The notes beneath the pieces were generated by a model, which worked only from the letters and a program-made list of their open reading frames with translations, was not told the origin of the DNA and did no database searches. A DNA stretch of 64,000 nt from Basidiobolus meristosporus CBS 931.73 (Eukaryota; Basidiobolomycota; Basidiobolomycetes; Basidiobolales; Basidiobolaceae). Position 1 is the first letter of the stretch. The number at the start of each line of letters is the position of its first letter. Made by a program: the position numbers and the translations under genes. Of the stretch, positions 57,134 to 64,000 are shown piece after piece. The stretch is from NCBI GenBank assembly GCA_002104905.1, contig MCFE01000401.1:17304-81303 (forward strand), given 5' to 3'.

Positions 57134-57877
57134 ATGGCTGACTGTTGGTTCAATCGGATTTGGCCACCGGTCTGGCCGTCCATCTGCTTTCCGCGACCAC
57201 TGGTTCAGGTTGGATGGTTCGGTAGTGACAGCGCCACGACGATCCAACGGTCAGAGTACAAGGTATGGATGAAAATCTCTTGTCAGGTATCCACTTGCAG
57301 TAGATCTCAGACCCTTGCAAGTGGAGTCAAGAATTCGCAATGTTATCCCGTCCTCAAGCACCCAAGACCTGTCGGCCAGCATATGGGGCTATGGTGTGGG
57401 AGCCGAATGGTCTGGATATCCGGGACCTCATCAACTTCACCATCCCCCAGCGCACTTGGAATATTCGCAGTGCAGGATGGGTGCCAATCCCAAGCATTGG
57501 TCATACATCACGATAAATGTCGCGAAACGAAATCCGGAGATCCGCCGTCCCCCACTAGCCACGATCTCCGGGGGATCCCACCCATATGCGGTAACAACAT
57601 CTCATGCGGTTTATTTATGAAACGAATCTTGGTTAGGGCCCAGATTTACATCAGGTTGAGGAAGTGGTGTGGTCGTTCGATACCAAACAACCTCACATCC
57701 ATCGAGGGTGATAACTGGGTGGTGGTTAGGGATAGCCACGATAGGCTATGGCCAGGGAGGGGGCGAGCTCCTCCTTGGTGGGGCTATTTCCAATCTCTGT
57801 GTATTGTACTTCATATGCCACAGGGGTTCTCTTGTGAGAGATCAAGTCGACGGGCAGCCACACAGCTCATGCTGTGA
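57134..57877 (+). CDS. Uncertain ORF, convergent with the PDK-like gene
   Basis: 247 codons from ATG to TGA, overlapping the end of the PDK-like coding region by 11 bp. Composition is odd for a protein: very rich in Trp, Cys, Ser and Pro, with no domain, signal or repeat that I recognise. A second plus frame is also open over 57315-57620, and a third reads IRDLINFTIPQRTWNIRSAG near 57410-57480, which looks more protein-like. It may be a decayed or spliced gene, or chance openness in GC-rich DNA. Confidence 0.2.
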   Translation: MADCWFNRIWPPVWPSICFPRPLVQVGWFGSDSATTIQRSEYKVWMKISCQVSTCSRSQTLASGVKNSQCYPVLKHPRPVGQHMGLWCGSRMVWISGTSSTSPSPSALGIFAVQDGCQSQALVIHHDKCRETKSGDPPSPTSHDLRGIPPICGNNISCGLFMKRILVRAQIYIRLRKWCGRSIPNNLTSIEGDNWVVVRDSHDRLWPGRGRAPPWWGYFQSLCIVLHMPQGFSCERSSRRAATQLML

Positions 57878-59412
57878 CGGCTACCCGCTCTGACGGAGTA
57901 TCGTTGGAATAGACAGGGACTGCCTCTTCCCTGGGAAGCTGGGGGAATACCTTGTTCATTAGCGACTCCATCTCCCGTTCGGTGGTCCTCACCATTGGCA
58001 CGCATTCGCCCAGGTTGCCCTTCTTGTCGAGGTACAGGTAGGACTCCGTGCCGTGACCTTCCATGGAAACTATCTCCAGATCACCGCCGAAGTAGCGGGA
58101 TATGATCCGGGTCATGGGCAGACCACGGATTTTTTCCGGATGGAGCAACGAGTTGTTCAGGTGACTCCAGATGTTCCCTACCTTGGACATGGGGATGCCG
58201 CCACCCAAATCGCTGACTCTAAAGCAAACATCCTCCTTGCCTTCGGTGATCCGAACTTGCAGAGTCGGCATGCTCCTGGGCGAAGCGCCAGTTGCCTTGG
58301 AATGCTCGATGACCGAACTGATGGAATGCTTCATCACCTGGAACAGGCTATCTGGGAGATAATTGTCCGCGGCCAGGACGGACAAGTCCGGATTCTTGGT
58401 GATCAGCTCCACTTTGGGGGAATCGCAACTGTAAGGAATGGGTCAGTTTGGGCCAGAAGTCAAGTTCGATGAACGCGGCGCATTACCAATAGTACTGGCT
58501 ACACCAGTATCTGGCTCTCTCAATCGCCTGTTCGGCAGCGGCGTGTGGGGAGATCTCGTTGATTACTGGCTGGAATCCGTCTAGCTGATGGAGACTTTGT
58601 CCTACAAATCAACGAACCGTCAGCAGGGCCACTTTGGGAAGGATCCCTAGGATGCCGCTTACCAATCAAGAAGCCGGTGCCATAATTCAAGGACAAATAG
58701 TTCGTCAGGAAATGGTCCATTTGTTCTCGGATAAATTCCTGATCACGGTTACATCTCCGTTTCTGCTCTGACATCATATGATTTAAACAATCACGCAATG
58801 ATGTTAGGCTTTGTAACTGTCTGGATTGTAACACTCTTAGGGCCGAAGCGAATCGTGCTAGATGCTGGGGTTCGGCCGGGACAGCGAGAGAGGTGAGAGC
58901 ACTGCAAGCGCAACTGTGTGAGTGGTGGGAAGTCCAGAGAGACCATCCTGTCGCTTGTTACCTGATATCTTCCAGCAGATCAAGAGTGATGTTCTGGATC
59001 TTGGCGTTTACTTGGGGGTCCATTGGCTCAAAGGGAAGGCGGGTGTTGAGCAACTTGATCTCTTGGCAAAGGCGTTTGGGGAGCTCTGAGTGAAGGAACT
59101 CCATAGGAGCAAGGAACTTCTCTTTCTCAGGTGCCTCAGTCACATCACTTAATCATCGTTAGTCGCTGGTTAGGCTACATAGTATGGGGAGAGTAAATAC
59201 CGGCAGAACAAAGAAAGCATTAATGAACTGGCAGGTGTTTGGCGCTCCATGGCGTACATCTGCTGCAACTGTGGCATTGCAATATCGGTTATGATTTGGT
59301 GAACAGAGGAGCTGGACTACGGAACACTTACCGAAGTACGGCTCAAGGGAGCAGTTACCAATCGAGCAAAAACGTCCTTGTTCAATGCTCTCAAACACAT
59401 GGTGGGGTTCAT
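57867..59412 (-). CDS. Mitochondrial pyruvate dehydrogenase kinase-like protein, six exons
   Basis: Inferred exons (minus): 59412-59332, 59268-59201, 59147-58962, 58901-58663, 58601-58487, 58428-57867; introns 53-63 bp; 416 residues. The phases fit without a stop. The basic, acid-free N-terminus ending VTAPLSRTS suits a mitochondrial presequence. The BCDHK-type N-domain has TPASSL, ELPKRL and LIGQ. The GHKL ATPase domain shows D303-x-GGG, GLPMTRIISRYFGGDLE (332-348) and SMEGHGT (351-357), the PDK hallmark. PDK/BCKDK enzymes phosphorylate and inactivate the E1 subunit of their dehydrogenase. Oddly, the N-box that normally reads E-x-x-K-N reads Q260-V-M-K263-H264, so both the general base and the Mg-binding Asn are replaced. 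It could be a pseudokinase or a divergent paralog. Confidence 0.85.
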
Positions 59413-59498
59413 TTTAGGAGGAGGTGAAGGTAAACAAGCGAAGTTTGGAATTGTAAGGAAGCAATCTGAGTTTCATCAAGCCTCAAGACAGCTTGGCC

Positions 59499-59508
59499 TA
59501 TATATAGG
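59499..59508 (-). promoter_or_regulatory. Possible TATA box of the PDK-like gene
   Basis: TATATATAGG-type sequence (minus reads CCTATATATA) about 90 bp upstream of the start codon at 59412. Position and sequence fit, but no transcript data. Confidence 0.35.
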
Positions 59509-60721
59509 GCAAACAGACGGTGTACCTATTGTAATATACCGATCCTATGAGATCCGGTATGTGCCAACCCCAAATGCGATCTCACACTTCCCACTTATTT
59601 GTAAACTGCAGCCATTCCCCTTTCCACCACCCCCCCTCTGTCTTGGAAGTGGTTTTGATTTACCCGGATCGACTGGCTCCAAGGGATATAACCTGCAGCC
59701 CAATTCCTCATCAAGTGTTGGATTAATAATGGAGCCATGCCGCCGGCTTCCATAGATTGGGGATCAATATGAAAGCGGCGGATAGGCGATAATGGCTTTC
59801 ACACGCTTCGGCAAAAATTCCATTGCAATGCAGTGGGATTTGATAGCTAGATCGCGATAGAAATTACTATAAACTGTTAGAGAAGCAAGTGCATTGTACC
59901 TTGCGCATATTTTAAACTATTACCATTAGAGGGTACTCGTTTGATTTTCCCTCCAGAATTCCCTTTAGAGGCAACCACCGAAGGTTGCTCTACTGAAGCA
60001 TTCGTGACACAGCGATGGACACGTAGGGAGACAGCTTACCGATCACGTAACCCACCCCGCAAGCCCTCCAGCGCAAGCAGACTTGATTGTTGTCTTCTCA
60101 ATGGAAGTATGGACAATGCATTTCTATTTCTACGAATAATTCACTACCGGTGCTTGCCTGGCTCATCCCACCAATGACTCACAGTGAGTGCAGTTGGTAT
60201 GACATTACGATCCTCTGCCATTGCAGTTGAATTACGTGGACTCGAGCAACCTGGTTGCGATGGCGAGCCCATGTTTTAAAATGCGATCAAAAGAAATATA
60301 CAGCCCGTGGGATCATGTGATGCCCGGCACTTTTCTACCTCATATAACCTATTTATGGCATATGCATTGGTTCATGGTCACGACACGTTGGAATAGCGAA
60401 AAGGAGTGCTTGCCGACAGAATACAGCACTTCTCCCTAGCTGGCGGGACATGGGCACTGCCATTGTTTCGCAGCCTGTGTGCTATTATGACCCTTGATTA
60501 TCATGGGGGAAGAATTTTACTTGATACTTAAGAATCTCATTGTATGCTTGTATTACTCACTGACCAAGTAATTAGAACAACGTAAACAAATAAATCACAG
60601 ATAGAAGTGTGCTCAAGCTGCCATCAGATGCTGAAGAAGACAGATATTAAGAAACTACGAGTTTGTTCTTGTGCTCTCCGGCCTGCTGACTGCTTAGTGG
60701 GACTCTAACATCTAATTCCAC
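59509..60721. other. Intergenic region between PP2C 3' end and PDK-like 5' end
   Basis: About 1.2 kb with only short, low-quality frames on both strands and no recognisable repeat or RNA gene. It must hold the upstream part of the PDK-like promoter and the PP2C terminator. Confidence 0.4.
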
Positions 60722-62142
60722 TTACTCCTCAACACCCGACGAAGACTCTTCGGTACGTTTCGAAGCTTCTTCATGAAAGGGCTCTTGGGGCGGCGCATTG
60801 TTTCCTAGGCTGTCTGCGGTGTCGGGATTGGGATAACGAGAACTGCTGGCAACCCTCTGAGCAATCCAGTCGAACCACTCTTCCTCGGACTTCCCGTTGA
60901 GGATTCCGATAATCATGATGGTCATGTTGTCGCAGCCAATGCCCCCAAGCTCACAGTTAGGTGCTAGGCATTTGTTCATTATATTCTCGCAGATTTGCTC
61001 GAGTGAGTTCTTGCCGGCAATCTCCAGACGAATGTAGTCTATCACTTCCTGAGAAGTCATGCAGTCCCAGATACCATCACAAGCGATGACGATGAACTCA
61101 TCCTCGCTCGTGATCGAATGCTCAGTGATGTCGGGGTCAGCTACATGCAATCTGGATTAGATCCGATGGGTGTGGCTGCAGAGACAACAACCCAAGGCTT
61201 ACCTGTGACCGCTTGCTCTTCAGCCGATAGCTTGCTGTTTTGTTTGAACTCAAAATCCCCGATAGCCCGGGACAAGGCTAGATTACCGTTGACACGTCCG
61301 AATTCCACAAATCCACCAGCATTGATGATACGCGCAGATTCCCCTAGGTGATACTTGGAATTAATTGCGACTGCGGCGATCCGGTCGGTCAACTACCACT
61401 TACCTTGATTGGTAGGTTTGTGATCAAATGACAATGCTTTGGCTTCTCCATTTATGCTCATGACAGCACGAGAATCACCGGCGTTACCCTACAAAGCAAT
61501 AAGCGTTTACTCGCTGAAGGGTGCACGTCGGGAGGTGGGAAACCATACCACATATATCTTGTTATCGGGGGAGATGGTAGCAGACACCGCCGTACATCCA
61601 GATGGATCATGCAGGAACTCTACATCTGGAACCGGTGTAAGTCACTATCGCTATCCGGAAGAGGCGGGACCATTACCTTTTCTTAGGTCCTCGTCGATGT
61701 CGAGATACCCGTGCTTTATCGCCAGCTTGTAATCCCCATTTTGGAATCCATTTTCTGCGATCTTTTTGTGCAGATTCTTTCCGCAGTACTTTGCCGCGCT
61801 TTGACCTTTGACGAAAGTTACAGCAAGTTAGCCTTTCGAGCTGGCCAACCGGGCTAAACAGGTTCATTAACGTACCACCATGGCCATCGAACACCGCAAA
61901 GAAGCTGACGTCAGGATGGGCATCGAGACTTAGCAAGCAAGAATGTGCATCTTCCATGGCTGGGTAACGGGAGGAAATAGAGTTAAAGGAAAATGGATCG
62001 AGCTACAGCCAATGCGCAAAAGAGCCACCAAAAGGATACTTATACGCCAACCCTGCATAGAAGAGGAGCCGTAGATGAATCTGGAGTTTCCTCCGCGGTC
62101 GGATTCTTTTCCGGTGATTGGTTCGGATAAGGTCTGTCCCAT
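60722..62142 (-). CDS. PTC2: PP2C-type Ser/Thr protein phosphatase (Ptc2/Ptc3-like), seven exons
   Basis: Inferred exons (minus): 62142-62040, 61959-61876, 61805-61677, 61625-61549, 61488-61404, 61343-61203, 61140-60722; introns 51-80 bp; 345 residues, phases consistent. The N-terminus MGQTLSEP is a myristoylation-like MG start typical of fungal Ptc2/Ptc3. Family motifs: RITMEDAH (E37, D38), FDGHGG (D59, G60), SGCTAV (114-119), GNAGDSRAV (132-140), [10 protein letters not shown] (183-192), ACDGIWD (D228) and GCDNMT (D277), so all Mn/Mg-binding acidic residues are present. The acidic Ser-rich tail ends GVEE. Ptc2/3 dephosphorylate stress MAP kinase, Cdc28-type and checkpoint kinases in yeast. 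The second intron ends AAAG rather than YAG. Confidence 0.93.
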
Positions 62143-63670
62143 GTTTTCGTTATGGCTTGGGTAGAATGGTTTTGTGAATGCTTTTGGGGCTACGTAAAGT
62201 GGCTTTCACTCTTTGGTGGGCAATGCGAAGACAAACGAACGTTTGGATTGGTTAGCAAGGTTCCTCTTGATGGTTTAGCAAAGTGCTGGTTACTGCTTTT
62301 GTTTCGTTGAAGAGAGAGTTCCTACTTGAGATTCTTGAATCTAAGGAAAGATGAGTCCTCGTGAAATGGACTATAATACACGAGGGAGAAGAGATAAATT
62401 GGAGAAAATTCAGGTAGCAAGAACTTCACGGCACGTATTTTAGTCATGGACATTACTGGCACAGATGGCCTATTTCGATCCGTGACGTTAATCAAATGAC
62501 GATTATTACTGATTGAGAAATTTTAGGGGAGAGGGGTTAGAACCCTAACCCTAGTCCTGGCCATTTCCTCTTCTTTTCTTCCTAAAAACCCATTACAAAT
62601 CATTTTCGCCTGTTCTGAAATCAACTGTTGCGGTAATGTATCGTCGATGACAAAAGCTTTGGTCACGAGCCATGTCATGATCACACGTGACGTGGTCTTA
62701 TGCTTGTCTATATCTAGTAAATAACCCAGCAAAGTAAACACGCATTTGGCCAATTTCACCACATCATTGGTCCATACAATCAAAGTGTAGATACTAGTGC
62801 TAGAATTCTAATTTAATGAGCCTTGGCCAATTGCAGGTTCTACGAATACGATGGATTACATGTTTGAGGATCTAACCGCATGGTTTGCGCCTAGCGTTCC
62901 ACTGGAATATCGCCAGCTTTGGGGTAAATACTCGGGTTGATGCACTAGAGGTTTGGTGGAGTAGCTGCTAATATCCAGCTTACAGTTGAGAATGCGGCAA
63001 GATCCAAGCGAGCTACAAGGAGCGGAGCGTAGAATATCTGTTCAGTCAAACAGCTGAAGATTCCCACATCGAGGAGTAAATCCATTTGAGTCATTCCGTA
63101 ATACGCACCACCTTGAATTTAACTTCTCTCCAGCTTACTTCGTCAGGGGGGCAGATTGGTCTTCAGTGCCGACTGGATACTACGCTCGATAAAAGTTGGT
63201 TATCGGCTCAAACTCGGCCAAATTCCTTTTGTTCGAAGGTATAAACCCGTGTGGTCTTTGAACGATTTGTATTAACTACTGACGCATAGATTCACTATCG
63301 AGCCAGCAAACCACTGAACAGCAGAGTGAACCTTTGAGGGAACACGTAACGGTTGAAGCGGCGCAGTTTCGCATCTCTGCCCGGTCCGACTCGGAGTAAA
63401 CAGCTGGCAAGCACGCCAACTCGATCCAAACGGGCGCAACAGGATAATACAAGGCGATATAAATAAAGCATGGGTCAGGCCAAGTTAAAGCTCGGGTATA
63501 GAACAAATTCAGGCCGCCCATGGTCAACAGTAACGACGAGTGTTTGAGGTGTCCAGAAAGATGAGATTTTATTTGTTGTAGATAAGGGGCTTGGGGAGGA
63601 GATGAGATGAGCGCCGTGTATTTGAATAAAGGGAGGGTGGGGTGTGATGGTCAGAGGGGTCCTTCAGAGA
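62143..63670. other. Region upstream of PP2C
   Basis: About 1.5 kb. Minus frames at 62523-62783 (86 codons) and 63276-63527 (83 codons) show no recognisable domain and are probably chance. The 5' UTR and promoter of the PP2C gene should lie at 62143-62600. Confidence 0.4.
62541..62553 (+). promoter_or_regulatory. Telobox-like double telomeric motif
   Basis: AACCCTAACCCTA, two units of the TTAGGG-type repeat on the complementary strand, about 400 bp upstream of the PP2C start codon. Teloboxes bind Myb-type factors (Tbf1/Teb1-like) in fungal promoters; a role here is inference. Confidence 0.4.
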
Positions 63671-64000
63671 CTAGCTTAGATGGCTTTGGTAGCCGCTGTC
63701 ATAGTTGTAAGATTCAGTGTACGATGGCCCAGTCTTGTAGGCTGTGCGAGCACCGAAATTGCTCTTGTATCCAGTATGGCTACCTTTGAAGTACTTCTTC
63801 CAGTCATCTTGAGGCTTTATGATGGTCGCGATATTTACCGGTAACCTGCTTCAGCGATGGCGAGGCCATAACCCTGCTTGACACCAACCTCATATCCCGT
63901 CTTCTCACCTAATTCAAAGCCTTGTTTGAAACCTGCGTCTCACCCTTTCTCTCGGCAGCTTTCTCAGCCTTCTCATATCCGTTCCAGTATCCCTTGTCGA
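63671..64000 (-). pseudogene. Partial Gly/Tyr-rich coding region at right edge (possibly broken)
   Basis: Minus-strand sequence entering from the right reads DKGYWNGYEKAEKAAERKG, then after a one-base shift GFKQGFELGEKTGYEVGVKQ and GYGLAIAEAGYR. After a stop it reads DDWKKYFKGSHTGYKSNFG, ending at TAG 63671-63673. The periodic G-[FY]-K/E pattern suggests a repetitive protein of ~11-residue units. The shift (near 63930) and the TAA near 63840 could be real damage, an unusually short intron (~31 bp), or sequencing error. Family not recognised; the start is outside the window. Confidence 0.4.

Noticed and set aside
62523-62783. 86-codon minus-strand frame upstream of PP2C
   Set aside because: No recognisable domain, typical chance length, and it overlaps the probable promoter.

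Overview
Eukaryotic, almost certainly fungal DNA. The right end carries two ordinary spliced host genes: a pyruvate-dehydrogenase-kinase-like protein and a Ptc2/Ptc3-type PP2C phosphatase. Their introns are 51-80 bp with GTA-type donors and YAG/AAG acceptors, which suggests a filamentous ascomycete. The heavy, nested transposon load recalls truffle-type Pezizomycetes, but that placement is inference. No bacterial-style operons, tRNA, rRNA or CRISPR were seen.

From 1 to about 56.7 kb the window is a transposon nest. Copia family A: A1 (minus) enters from the left edge with an unbroken frame; A2 (3904-8171, plus) is decayed with TSD TTTTC. Copia family B: B1 (40613-45295, minus, TSD AGTTG), B2 (45432-about 49930, plus, truncated), B3 (51991-56674, minus, TSD GAAGG), and three solo LTRs with perfect 5-bp TSDs. 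Gypsy family G: nearly intact G1 (11980-19171) and two solo LTRs with 4-bp TSDs. Gypsy family C: an internally deleted element (21147-24988, minus, TSD CTTC). Two DNA-transposon families form the older substrate. T is Tnp2/CACTA-like (copies near 2-3.5, 9.8-20.2, 25.7-27.6 and 33-38 kb) and H is PIF/Harbinger-like with a DDE transposase (copies near 3.5-9, 27.6-31.8 and 38.6-45.3 kb). Both have a transposase gene transcribed divergently from a second gene of unknown role. Long inverted-repeat (foldback) elements P and R, and a repeat M, are scattered among them.

The insertion order can be read directly. G1 sits in the T1 transposase. A G solo LTR sits in the gag of element C, and another in the second gene of H1. 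B1 splits the H2 transposase, A2 splits H0, and palindrome P is inserted in H1 at a site that is empty in H2. DNA transposons are therefore the oldest layer and LTR elements the youngest.

From about 56.7 kb the sequence becomes more GC-rich and gene-like: an uncertain ORF (57134-57877), a six-exon PDK-like gene whose N-box has lost its usual Glu and Asn, a seven-exon PP2C gene with all metal-binding residues, and at the right edge a partial Gly/Tyr-rich coding region. The two host genes are both on the minus strand. Both would act on phosphoproteins, one in mitochondria and one in cytosol/nucleus, but nothing shows they work together.
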